Shown here piece after piece: positions 1-12,000 of a stretch of 64,000 nucleotides of DNA (position 1 is the first letter of the stretch; each line of letters opens with the position of its first letter). Source of the stretch: Elymus sibiricus (lineage: Eukaryota > Streptophyta > Magnoliopsida > Poales > Poaceae); assembly GCA_039707655.1 (NCBI GenBank), contig CM077672.1, positions 199,492,537-199,556,536 of the forward strand, in the 5' to 3' direction. Both the position numbers and the translations under genes were made by a program. A model generated the notes under the pieces. That model was not told where the DNA came from. It worked only from the letters and a program-made list of their open reading frames with translations, and ran no database searches.

Positions 1-1194
1 CATCAACAACGGGCACCATCTAGGGCCTGATCAGCGTCAAACTGATATATTGCGGCGACTTCTCAAAACCCTTTCCCAAGGGCTCGTCTACCGAACATTA
101 CTACTTCCGCCGAGCATACAGTCGACAACTTCACTCACACGGAAGCTTCATAAAGAGCAAAGGCGCAGACGTGCAACAGGGCATAGTAGGGACGTCAAAC
201 CACTCATGAAGGCCCTGTGTAAACCTTTACTCTAATGTATTTATCTCTTAAAGTATCTATCAAAGTTACTTCAGTAGTCCGGATTGTACGGTTGGACGTC
301 ACAAATTGAAAGGAAATAAAAACCAATTTTTCTCTGGTAATTGTGTAGTCATTCGTGTTGCATATTCCTTTCCGCTTTTTAGGCCAAAGTAAACTATTAT
401 GATACGTTCCTTTTTTTTCTGACCGGCAAATAGACCGAGGGCTCAATCATGAATCTTGCCTCAAACATCATTCCGGCACCAATTTTTATTATATGTGCTC
501 GGCGTCATGGATATTGCATTATATGAATCAGTTCCGAATTGTGTCTTTGGTCAATAGTTGGGTTGCCCGGCTCCTGTGTTTACCCTCTTACGTTCCGCAT
601 TGTTCGGCTAGGAGGGTAAAGGGAGAACCACTGCGATTGTACTTCCAGCTAGCCTGGTCAAGTACCTCAGTGGAGAAAGCCGAAAACTGACTATCATAAT
701 AAGCGAGAATTGGTCGGCCATCTGATGACTAGTGTCAAACTAAAAATCGATGGCGGTTAATCCGTGTTACACGAAGGGTTTGTTGTCACACAAACCACGT
801 GATAATGGTATCAACTTTGGTATACCCGGATATCACATACACCGGGGGCTAGTCACCAGCCCCCACCGTCAAGCTCCTATGGCTAAGTGAAAGCACTAAA
901 ACCGCATAGTCTGATTGCCTTGTTTTCCGTACATATAACCGCCTCCGGGCACCGAGACGTCAGCTAAGGGTTAAGGTATGATGAGGAAACACCCCATGCA
1001 GCATCTGCAAAGGGGGCTGAAGCTGACGACTGGTAACTTTCCGTTAAGAAATGGACACACAGGAGTCAAAATTTACATAGCAGGCATTATATGTACAGCC
1101 AACACATTGCATTTCCGCAAAACAAAAGTTTGAACTCCTCGGATACAAGGAAAATAAATCTACTCGTAAATTACATCTTTCGAGCACTGGGCCT

Positions 1195-4100
1195 CTATTG
1201 CCCGAGCACCATCCATTGCGATGGGAAAATACTGCTTGGGCGCCTGTGCTCCTTCCCAAGGGGTGGAGGTCCGGTGGCCATCTCGGCTGGCTTGATCTTC
1301 GGCCAGTGCACCATGGCCTTGCCGAAGGCCATCCAAGCTCCCTCAATGCACGTGGAGCGCTTCCAGGAATCAATCTGGGGCGTGGCGTCGTACAGCCTTT
1401 GCACCAGCCCAAAATAGCTGCTCGGCAGCGGCTCTGAAGGCCACAGCTTGACGCAGAGGTCCTTCATCACGGGCTCCGCCATCCGATGCAGCTCCATCAA
1501 CGGCTTCATCTGGTTGTTGAGGATCGGGGAGGGTGTTCGGGAGCTTGAAATTGCGCCCAAAACAACCTTTGCTCGGCCCAACCCTCCTGGGCGGCGAAGA
1601 ACCTAGCCGCATCAGCCGCACTCCTCGGGAGGTCCGCAAAGGCGCCTGGGGAATGCCACACTCGCGTGAGCAAAGAGAACCTGTTACCACCAAAGACACT
1701 TTGCAGCAAGTACGGCTTACCATCCGCAATGAGTTTGACTTGGCGGAGTTCTTCTTGGCAGCCGCGCGCCTCCGTCCGCGCTTCCTTGGCCACCGTCCCC
1801 AATGAGGTTAGCTCGGCGGCCTGCTCTTTATTCTTCTACTCAAGAGCCTCACATTTCGTGACGGCATCTTTGAGGTCTTGCTGCACTTCCAGCACTCTGG
1901 CCTCGTGCTTCTGGCTAGCGGTTCTCACTGTAGCCAGTTCGGCAGCTGCTTGTTCGGCCGCCGACCTCTGCTTCGCCGCTTCTAGCTGAGCCATCCTCAG
2001 CGCGGCCTTGAGGTTCTCCACCTCTGCGACGGCAGCTGTAGTAAAATCAGTTGACTCCGTTAGGCTACTTTAAACCTTACTTAACAAGAAAGAAAGCCGT
2101 TGTCATCAACACTACAGTCCGGACTTGCCTTGCGCTTCATCGAACCTCTTGTTCACTAGGCTGAGGTCGTCCTCGGAGCTCTTGAGCTTCCGATTCAGCT
2201 CGGCCAGCTCCTCGGCGTTAGCAGCTGCTGCCAAAGATGAAGCCTGCGCATCACTCTACGCACATTAGGATCCGAGATATCGATTTTCGATCCTCTGACC
2301 GGCTTTGTTCAAGCCAGTCAGAGTCTCGGGGGCTACTGTGTATGAGGCTATACATTTATGCAAAAGAAATTTTCTAAAGGGAAAAACATTACTTGGCTCA
2401 CCTTGAAGCCTGTGAGAAGGCCATTGAAGGCCTCCTTCAGTCCGCTATCCATGGACCGAAGACTTTGCAACACTGTGCCCATAAGGGCACGGTGCTCTTC
2501 AGCGATAGAGGAGCTGGTTAAAGCGTCCTCCATCTCATCCGGCCACCCACTCGACGCCCGCTCTGGGGCGGGCGGGGGTGGCGGGGGCACTTTGGCTTCT
2601 CCCCTCTCGAAGACTGGAGTGCCCAACTCCGGTTGCCTTGACGACACCAGAGCCGCCTTTGGAGAGAATCGGATCATCCGGGCTCCTCCTCCTTTACCAG
2701 AGGGGCCCTCCCCTCCTGGTCTTCGACGGCCGAGGTATTCACCTCGGCCATGACGGTGTCGCCCCCTCCCCCTGTGTGCGGCACGGTGGGGGTCCTCCTG
2801 AACAGGACCTCCTCGGCCTCCTCGACGATTGGGGGAGGCGAGGCTCGCGATTCGGTCCCGCTCTCTACCATCGCGGCCAGCGGAGAATCCCCCTCCAAGG
2901 CTTGGTCGGTGGGGAGGCCGCGTAGTAGGCTGCGATGTTAGAAGCAAAAACATGATCAATGTCAAACCCAATTCGGCCGAAAAGCACTTAAGCGGATATT
3001 AGGATGCGTACCTTTGGGCCTGTGGTTTGACCCTGGGGGTCCTCCGAGGAACCTCTTCGGAGGCCTCGGAGTCCTCGGCAGAAGCCGAGCTGTTGTCGGA
3101 TAGGGCCACCTTGGCCCTGCATGGTCTCTTGGGGGAGGGACGCAGCAGCTCCTCCTCGGCATCCTCGGACACCGCCCTCTTCTTTGTTCGGGAGGAATCG
3201 CTTTCCTCCCCCTCCTCTCCCTGCTCCTTCTCCTCCTCTTGTGCGGAGGGAGCATGGGTGTCCCCGGATCTAGTGTCCAGGGGTCCTCGGGAGCGGAGGC
3301 CCTCTCTGGCCTCCCTCTTCTTCTCCTTCTTCTTGTCCTTCCTCTCCGGCGCCTCGTACGGCTCCTCCGCTAGCATGACCGTTAGCAAGGCCGTTCGGGG
3401 ACCCTCAGGCAGCGGGGCCGGGCTGTTGATCCACTCGGCCTTCTTTAGCCAGTTCTGTGGATGAGGGACACGGGAATTGAGTACCTTATCAAAAGGGAAA
3501 AATCCACATACAAGAGTAAAACTTAACGTACCTCCCGAGGGGGGTGTGCGGTGTCGAGGCCAATGTCCTCCGCCTCGGCCGGCCAGTCCTTCTGCGGCTT
3601 GAACAGCACCTTCCACAGTTGAGCGTGGGAAGTGCGGAAGAAGCTGAGCACGGTGGCCAGGTCTTCGGGCTTGTAGGCCCACATGGGGGCAGCCCGGTCT
3701 TGGAAGGGGAGGATTCGGCGGCAGAGCATGATCTGGATCACGTTGGGCAGCTCGACGCCCCGCTCTATCATCTTGGCAATCTGGCTCTGCAGCAGCGCCA
3801 CCTCCTTGTTCGACCCCCAGTCGAGGCCTTTCTTGGTCCATGAGACCAGCCTCGTGGGGGGTCCGGATCTGAAGGCGGGAATCGCTCCCCAATCCACGCT
3901 CCTTGGCTCTGAGATGTAGAACCATTCCTTCTGCCGGATCTTGACGGTCTCGATGAAGGTGCCTTCTGGCCACTCCACTCGGGGAAGCTTTCTAACCATC
4001 GTTCCCCCGCAGTCCGCCTGCTGGCCATCAATGATCTTCGGCTTGATGTTGAAGATCTTTAGCCACAGGTCGAAGTGTGGTCGGACCCGAAGAAAGGCCT

Positions 4101-4401
4101 CGCAGATGATGATGAAGGCTGAGATGTGCAGGAAGGAGTTTGGGGCGAGATCATGGAAATCAAGCCCATAGAAGAACATGAGGCCCCTGATGAAGGTGTG
4201 GAGGGGAAAACCCATACCTCGAATGAAATGGGAGATGAACACCACCCTCTCGCCCTGCCGCGGCGTGGGGATGACTTGGCCAGCGTCTAGAGCACGGTGG
4301 GCGACGTCGGCAGGGAGATAGCCCACGCTCTTTAGCTCCAAGATGGCGCTCTCAGTGATGATGGATGCCTCCCACTTGCCCTTGGACCCGGAACCGGCCA
4401 T
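1195..4401 (-). pseudogene. Antisense retrotransposon accessory gene with Transposase_28-type (PF04195-like) domain
   Basis: Exon 1 (4401-3532, 290 codons) starts at an ATG and reads open to a GT donor. It contains the conserved core of the 'putative plant transposon protein' family, for example VVFISHFIRGMGFPLHTF near residue 55 and FHDLAPNSFLHISAFI near residue 85. Exon 2 (3454-3012) encodes a charged, Ser/Glu/Lys-rich low-complexity segment. Further exons (about 2929-2348, 2021-1836 and 1802-1195) encode a Pro-rich stretch, an Ala/Glu-rich coiled coil and a C-terminal tail with SSYFGLVQRLYDATPQID. The frame changes near 2674 and again between 1581 and 1802, so the gene looks decayed. The function of the family is unknown. 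Antisense genes of this kind are known between pol and the 3' LTR of some plant Gypsy elements. Exon borders after exon 2 are approximate. Confidence 0.6.
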
Positions 4402-4529
4402 TGCTGGATTGGGCGAATGGCTGGAGGGGTTCTTGAAAGGGAGAGGAGATCTGGGTGCTGGAGCTCAAGAGATGGGGAAGGCAACGGCGAGGCAAGAGGT
4501 GAAAGCGTGCAGAGGAAATGGAGGCCGTT

Positions 4530-4542
4530 CCCCTTTTATGGG
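4530..4542 (-). promoter_or_regulatory. TATA-like box of the antisense gene
   Basis: On the minus strand an A/T-rich box (CATAAAAGG) lies about 130 bp upstream of the ATG at 4401. Position and sequence fit a plant TATA box, but no transcript evidence is available from sequence. Confidence 0.3.
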
Positions 4543-5005
4543 CTGTAAAAACTAAGGTCCCTTTAATGCGCCGTGGGCTTCGCCGTTTCCCCGTATAAAT
4601 TGTGCCATTATGCGCACGTGGGATAGAGCAAATTATTGATCATATCCCTTAAAAACAGGGCACGATCTCCATATCGATGGGACGTGCCAATGAAAGAACC
4701 GCCTCGAACCGCGAATCAAGTTTTTCATAAACCAACTCACGGTCATGGCGGGTTGTGACCCTTCGGTAAAAGCTGTCAGATGGGGGTACTGTTCACACCG
4801 AAGCGACTAGCCTTCGAGGCTAAGTTATCGGTACACCTCGGCGACCGCAGCATAGTTCGGGGCGTGTGCGGCTAGGCAACGCTTGAGAACTCAATTCAGA
4901 GGAAATGCAGGCCTGTCACCAGTATCACGAAAGGAAGGGAACTGGTCCACAAAGCCGATGGTGTTCGGCGTCTACCTCGGCTTCGAAGACTAGTTTGGGG
5001 GCTAC

Positions 5006-5490
5006 TGAGGGTGTCCCGGATTAGGGGGTACTCGGGCTGCCGGCCTATCTATCATAGGCCGGACTAGTGGGCTGCTCTTTACTCATCAAGGGAAGGCCAG
5101 ATTGTGGGCGACCCCGTGCACCAGAAGGAAACCTCCGAAGACTTGGCGTCTCCTCCAAGGAATAATTAGCATGACCAGCGTGTTTATCCCCTGATGGAAA
5201 CCGACCATATGTAACCCTAGGTCCTTCTGGTGTCTATATAAACCAGAGGGTTTAGTCCGTAGAGGGCATCAGATATTCACCTAGGGTTTAGCCCATCCGA
5301 TCTCGAGGTAGATCAACTCTGTAACCTTCATACAATCACATCAATACAATCTAGCAAGACATAGGGTTTTACCTCTTCGAGAGGGCCCGAACCTGGGTAA
5401 ATCGCTGTCTCTACGTTTCCTGTTACCCATTGATTCCTAGATCCATAGTTCGGACCCCCTACCCAAGATCTGCTGGTTTTAGTACCGACA
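5006..5490 (+). repeat. 3' LTR of the left Gypsy-type element
   Basis: The 485-bp unit begins TGAGGGTGTCCCGG and ends TAGTACCGACA, giving TG..CA termini. It follows a polypurine-like tract at 4990-5005 (TTTGGGGGCTAC). A TATA box (TCTATATAAACC) lies at 5233-5244, followed by a short leader-like stretch. The sequence closely resembles an LTR type common in Triticeae genomes. The other LTR is outside the window, so the target duplication cannot be tested; the five bases to the right are AAGAA. Confidence 0.75.
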
Positions 5491-5637
5491 AAGAACCCAA
5501 TGGATGCTGCACAAAACATAATAAGCATACCATGATCATGAGAAAGTTACAAATTTTGAGACGTGAAAACATATATGAAGGAAAAAGGTACAAAAGCGAA
5601 AGCGTAAAGCCAGAGAAGGTCGTACATGGGTCGTTAC

Positions 5638-8372
5638 GGCACAAGGAGGAAGTTTTTAAGCTTGTTTTGTTGCATGAAATCCAGAAGGTAATTCTTCATG
5701 CACCGCCTCCCTTCCACATTTGTTAGGTTTTCCTCGTTCATGGGATAAGGGTCGGCTATGGCGACATTAGAAATATTCTTGCTTCTTACCTCAGTGGCTT
5801 TAAAAAGCGCCCATAGCCTCATTAGGCAAGTTTCAAGACTATAAAATTTGAACATATAGAAGATCTGTCTGAAATCTACATATATTTTGTCCCCGCTGAA
5901 TTTTTCAAAGAAAGTATATCCCTTTGGCACCTTCATAGTGTAATGTGTTGTGTTAACGATGGATCCTTGCTTATTATTGGCTAGCTCTAAATCCACAATT
6001 TTGTCATGTAGAATCTTCATGTCAAGCCTAAGGTGCTCGTACACTTTGTCTGGTAGCATTCTCTGACCCGGGATATAGACAGGTGCTTTTGGGTTGTCAA
6101 CACATTGTTCATATGCCAAGGACTTCTTCGGTGCCTTCTTCTTTACCGGTGGTTTACCATTTGCATGTGTGGTGATAGAAGTGTTTGCCTTAGTATTCAT
6201 TTTCGCACCCTTTAGATGCGTGTTTCTTTTTTTCACCGGTTGGACAAAAACGGGCAGATAGGGCATCGCTTCTTGGGCCACCACATTCTTTAGTGTTGTT
6301 GGAGTAAACTTTGATTTTTTGCAAGGTTGCGTCTTGGGATGGGCTGGCAGTGTCTCCTCATCTGCAGCATAATTAGGATTTTGTGATTCGTCAAGCATGT
6401 GCTCTTCGTACACATCCTTGGCCGATACGGGGTTGCAATGACCTAGAGGAGATCGTCTAGGTGTCGGTCCAACGCCGTGGATGTTGGGAGATGGTGATTG
6501 TGCTGCAATGCCGGGGATGGTCGGAGACGGTGTTCTGTTTGGGGATGGAATTTCCATTACGATATGCATTGCAGGCCACTTGAGGTAACCAGCAAAGCAT
6601 TCCGAAAGGGGCTGCAGCTCATCACCCTCTTCCATAATGTTCTGTGGCAAAATCAAACAGTGGTATTGTGGGAACACCCTAAGCAAACAAACCTTCCGCA
6701 CATTCTCATCTAATTTGCTATTGTGCATGAAATTTCCTATAAAGACTCTAGCGTTTGCAACCTCCAACAAGTCGCCACTAGTACTCACTCTAGCTAGGAG
6801 AGTGCAAGGAATTTGTTCCTCCAACGAATGTGGTGACCCACCTTGACCATCCATGACATTACTAACCGAGGGGCTTCTGATCTTTGTGGGAGCAAGGGGT
6901 GGTGGTGTATGGGTATCCACCATTTCTGGCATATTTGTCAACCCTTTGGACTGAATATGCTTTTGAACCTCTACCAGAAAATCAGGTAAGACTTCCTTTA
7001 ACCTTTCGTTGACTAACTGATCTATTTTGTCTCTGTCCCTTCTTTCTTTTTCTGACTTATTCATCCTTTTCTTGGGGGGATAGTAGGCATCCCAGAAAGT
7101 ACTGTCTGCCCTGAGCTTATGGCCTCTTGTGGGCTCTCTTTTCCTTTAGAGGGCGTATAGAATTGGGTCGGATGACCACCTTGGGGCATCAGGCATCCCA
7201 GAAAGTACTGTCTGCCCTGAGCTTATGGCCTCTTGTGGGCTCTCTTTTCCTTTAGAGGGCATATAGAATTGGGTCGGATGACCACCTTGGGGCATCCGGT
7301 GACTCTTCGGAGCTTGGTGTGTTTTGGGTAAAATTTGCCTGCATGAACAAACTAATACCATTTAGAAACTGCTCCTAAACATATATGATGGAAAGTGTGG
7401 TTGTATAGGCTAATTACGTACCGTTCTTTCGGCCGCCTTCACCACCTCAGGGTCCTTGAAGTAGTACAATCATGTTTCTTTATTAAGCACCTCTAGGGAT
7501 CAAAAATATTTCTTGGCATACGGGTCCAGGATATTACTGAAGGGTGTCGGTTGACCTTGTGAAGAAAACATAGCATCATGCTTATGCCTTCATAACCACG
7601 GGTGCCTAGATTGTGGTTCCCTACCATTTGGCTTCGGAGCTTCACAAACTTCTCTTTGTCCTGTTTGTATGCATCTGAGTCTAGGTAATCAAGGAACTTG
7701 TTCCATTCCTCATCGGTAGTACTAGGATATAGCTTTTTGATATCCTCGAAATCATACCCGTCGTCCAATAGCTTGTTTGCACGGTATCTATTACTACTCA
7801 AGGCCTTAGTGAACACGTGCATGTCAAGGATTTCTACAAGTGCATTGTCTCAGTCATGGAACTTGAAAATATCTCTCATCTTTCCTAATCGGAGGTTGGA
7901 CCATTGTTTGTTTCTAGGGCCCCTTAAGCATCTAAGGTTGATGCCACAGTTTTCACCGGCAATGGCACCTAGGACGTTACCCCATTTCGTTGCATTCTTG
8001 AGTGGACTAATGGGTCTCCCTTCTTTGTTAATCCATTTTATTATGTAAGTAGATGTAGGCACCTTATTCCGTGACCTATGCTTCCGCGGCTCATTTTCCA
8101 AATCAGCTTCTGCACCATTGAGCTCTCCTTCCTCTTCAGCACCATCCAACTCTTCTCCCAAATGTTGGCCATCTTGCACTTCCTTCAGCATCACCATCGT
8201 CGGAATATCCTTCCCCTTCTTACACTTCCTCTTCAGCAGCATCTGAATCTTCTTCCCCATCTAGCCCTCCATCTGTAGCACGATCGGTCTCCTCGTGCAA
8301 CTCGTAAGCATAACTTGGCTTATCCTGTTGGGAAGTCAAAGCCTCACTCCGAGGCCGTGTATGTCTCGCCAT
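5638..8372 (-). pseudogene. Decayed CACTA TNP1-like gene fused to the start of a Ulp1-like protease domain
   Basis: The likely start is the ATG at 8372 (MARHTRPRSEAL), followed by an acidic segment with an in-frame stop near 8220. Segments at 8070-7850 (YIIKWINKEGRPISPL, GNVLGAIAGENCGINL) and 7822-7493 (EEWNKFLDYLDSDAYK, NHNLGTRGYEG) match the pattern of plant Transposase_24/Ptta (TNP1) proteins of CACTA elements. The 476-aa open frame 7064-5634 holds a charged coiled-coil start, a Pro/Ser-rich linker and a C-terminal part (VAIADPYPMNEENL, KNYLLDFMQQNKLKNFLLVP) that resembles the region just before the catalytic His-Trp of plant Ulp1 (C48) proteins. It stops at a GT donor at 5637, and the exon with the catalytic residues is missing because the LTR element begins at 5490. 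A 106-bp duplication (7085-7296), a stop in the Trp codon near 7465 and frame changes show it is not functional. Confidence 0.6.
7085..7296. repeat. 106-bp tandem duplication inside the TNP1-like gene
   Basis: Copies 7085-7190 and 7191-7296 are nearly identical; the one difference I saw is GGGCGTATAG against GGGCATATAG. Because 106 is not a multiple of three, the duplication shifts the reading frame of the minus-strand gene and leads into a stop. The high identity suggests a recent event. Confidence 0.9.
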
Positions 8373-8430
8373 CTTTTATCTGCAAAATGAAGATTGCATC
8401 CGTAATGAGTAAAAAAAGAATTACAAATTA

Positions 8431-8888
8431 ATTAAAAAAATTGGCAAGATGAGTGCTAAAAAAGAGACATATTAAGTGCCAGAAATTCGACGAAATGGAA
8501 GTGAATCAACATTTCTTCAAAACTTTGGCACTCATTTCTATTCCCTATAAAAGAAGACAACAAACCGCAATGAAATTCACCACCGGCCATTGCCGTTTAT
8601 CAAAAAAAATTGGCAAAACCCGTGCTAAAAATTAGACGTATTGAAGGCCAGAAATTCGACGAAATGGAAGCAAATCAACATTTCATCAAAACTTTGGCAC
8701 TCTTTTCTATTCCGTGTAAAAGAAGACAACAAACCACAATGAAATTCACCATCGGCTATTGCCATTTATTTAAAAAAATGGCATAACCGTTGCTAAAAAT
8801 TGGACGTATTGAATGCAAGAAATTCAACGAAATGGAAGTGAATCAACATTTCGTGAAAACTATGGCCCTCTTTTCTATTCCCTATAAA
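8431..8888. repeat. Tandem repeat of about 169 bp, 2.7 copies
   Basis: Three copies start near 8431, 8600 and 8768, marked by TTGGCA at 8441, 8610 and the equivalent site at 8778 (periods 169 and 168). Each contains CCAGAAATTCGACGAAATGG or a close variant and ends near CTATTCCCTATAAA. The array lies directly upstream of the minus-strand TNP1-like start at 8372, so it sits where the promoter of that gene should be. The stretch 8889-9036 holds nothing I recognise. Confidence 0.85.
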
Positions 8889-9036
8889 TCAAACAGTGAG
8901 CATCGACATATAGCACAAGCAACTGTATCATATTCATCCATCTAACAACAACCCGTGAGCACGAACATAGCACAAGCAATAATTGAAATCATTTCAAGTC
9001 AATGAACATATATAGCAGAAGCAATGAATTCAAGCA

Positions 9037-12000
9037 TGTAATGCCCAATATGCGGTCCTATCCTCAAGGAACTCGAAAGTCCCGCTAAGGATAGAAGCTC
9101 ATATCGGAGACGCTTCGCAAGGTGGATATCGTTACATCATACCATGTACTGAACAGATGATAATACCAGATAAAGGCTTACACTCGCCACAAGCTACAGC
9201 ATAAATACATCAATACATAATTACATAACAATCAACATACAGAAGAGCAGGATCCGACTACGGATGAAATCAAACGAAAAGAAGAACGACGTCCACCCTG
9301 CTATTCCCAGGCTACCAACCGGGAACCCATCCTATGATCGACGAAGAAGAAGAAGTAGAAGAAGAACTCTGAAAGCAAACATGCATCGCGCGCATGTCAA
9401 ATCATCGCTTTACCTGTACCTGCAGCTGTTGTTGTAGTAATCTGTGAGCCACGAGGACTCAGCAATCCCATTACCATGGGTATCAAGACTAGCAAAGCTT
9501 AATGGGTATGGAATGGTTAAGTGGTGAGGTTGCAGCAAGCACTAAGCATTGTATGGTGGCTAACTTACGAGTACAAGAATAAGAAGAGTGAACTACGCAT
9601 AAACGGTCGCAAGCTAGTAATGATCAAGAAGTGATCCTGAACACCTACATACGAGTCAAACATAACCCCACTGTGTTCTCTTCCCGAACTCCCTCGAAAA
9701 GAGACAATCACGGTTACGCACGCGATTGGTGTATTTTAATTTGATTTAGTGTCAAGTTCTCTACAACCGGAGGTTATAAATTTCCAAGTCACCACATAAC
9801 CGCGGGCACAGCTCTCGAAAAGATTTAACCCTGCAGGGGTGTCCCAACTTAGTCCATCATAAACTCTCACGATCAACTTTGGAAAGACCTCAACCTCAAG
9901 ATAGCCCGATCAACCTCGAGACAGCCCAAAGTATCCTCGAAATCCCGGTGCACAAGACATTTCGACAATGGCAAAACAAATCCAGCAAGACCTCCCGACG
10001 TGCCAACACCCTGATAGTAGCCGCACGTATCTCGTCTCAGGCCACGACGGATGAGCTATGGTTACAATGACCAGGTCCACGAGTTGCCCCGGGCGACGCC
10101 GCAAGCTACTCTAGTTTGGACCAATGCCATCAGCACTAGCCCACCTGTATTATGTTGAATTAAGAATCCCTAGGGACGCGACCCCCTATGCAAATTAATT
10201 ATTTAATTCAGTATTATTATGTTGGCAAATCTTAAAACCAAAGTTGGGCCTTGCTGGAAGATTTTTATTCAAAGCAAACTGTCAAGGGGGGCCCATAAAC
10301 CCCAACCGTGTAAGGAACACAAATCAAGGAACATAACACCGGTATTACGGAAACTAGGGCGGCATGAGTGGAACAAATCACCAGGCAAAAGGCCGAGCCT
10401 TCCAGACACAACCAAGTATATAGGTGCATTAATTAAATAAGAGATATTGGGATATCCCATGATATCCATGTCCCAACATGGAACAACATGCAACTCCACC
10501 TGCAACTAGCAATGCTATAAGAGGGGCTGAGCAAAGCGGTAACATAGCCAAACAATGGTTTGCTGGGATGGTGGAAGGTTAGAGGCTATATCATGGCATT
10601 TTGGGAGGCTGACAAACAAGTGGTAGGTAGCAAGACATAGCGATAGGATCGAGACAACTAGCAAGCAAAGATAGTAGTGATATCCAAGGTAATGGTCATC
10701 TTGCCAAAAATCCCGCTAGGAAGAAGACCAAATCCATGAAGAAGACGAACACGCATTGTCGAACGAATCCTCACACTTCGCAACATAATCGGAGCTATCA
10801 AGAAGAAGCACAACCGGAAAGAAGCAAACAACATGATAAACACACAAGCATAAACATGGCATGATGCACAATCAAGTATGATGCATGTCTGGTTAAATGA
10901 GTCATGGCATGGCAAGGTGCAACAATCAAATACTACACTTTAAGTGAAGCTCAATATGCAACGGGTTGCATATTGACGAAACTCCACATTCAAATATTTG
11001 GTTCAATCCCGTTTATGTACTCAACCAGTTTAAATGTTGTTAAACATGGTAAGAGGTGAAGCATGAGCAATCTAACTATCTAGGCAATTTAAATGAGGCC
11101 GGAAATAACAGAACACAACTCCGAAAAATCCCCATATGCAAATTTCGAATTTGGTACTGTTCTGCCTAAAACATAATTTTAATGTTGTTAAACAGCAAAA
11201 TTAAGGGCACCATGTTAATCTACACATTTTTCCACCCCATTTACATATAAAGTTCATTTAATTCGGAGCTACGGTTATTTAGTTATGAAATAAACCATTT
11301 TAGCATGTTATTTATGCAAATTAATGCAAACATCAATTTTAAACATTTTCAACATGGGTGAAAGTTGGATATTACGAAACTACATGAAATTCTACTCAAG
11401 TTACATATATGACATGTTTTATTTGGATGCATGGTTATTTATTTATTGGCATTTTAAAACAGTGGCAGTTTTCTGTAATTATGCATGTCCTGAAATTAGA
11501 GAAATTTGCAGAACCGGAAAAAAACATATACGGGCCGCATCTGGACGAAATTGGGCTAAACAGTATTGGGCGTCAAATAGCTATACAGCGCACGGAGCGA
11601 AGGATAGGCTACAGATGCTCATAGAGGGTTTGCGGGGCCGGTTTGGCTGGGCTGCTGAGGAGAACCGGGCGCGGTCGAGGTCGGTCAGCTGGTTCGCGTG
11701 AACAGGTGGTTCTGCTAGTTCTTGCCAGTCAAGGGGTGTTCAGAGGCGGTTGGCGACGGCTGGAGAGGAGGCCAGTTTGCGCGTGTGCTGGGCGTGGTGC
11801 AGAGGAGGTAGTAGCGAAAAGAGGTGACATGGAGAAGGCGTGTATCCGACGGAAGGCACGGGGATGCGGATCTGTTCATGGGGAGGGCTTGTTCAGCCGG
11901 TGGCTCACTGCAGCTCATGGGCGACAGCCTTGGATGGTGCTGTAGGTCCTGTTCCTGTAGAATACGATGACGGTGGACTTGTGAGACACCAGAGAGAGAG

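Larger units (their letters stand above)
1..5490 (+). mobile_element. 3' part of a Gypsy-type LTR retrotransposon
   Basis: The stretch ends in a recognisable LTR (5006-5490) that is preceded on the plus strand by a G-rich polypurine-like tract, so the element is read left to right and the window holds its 3' end only. The left end and the gag-pol genes are outside the window. Positions 1-1040 contain no gene I can recognise; the only structure I noticed there is a short C/G inverted repeat near 843-868. Positions 1195-4401 hold an antisense gene, described separately. Positions 4560-4990 are non-coding. Assignment to Gypsy rests on the antisense Transposase_28-type gene and the LTR style; no reverse transcriptase is visible, so the superfamily is an inference. 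Confidence 0.6.
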
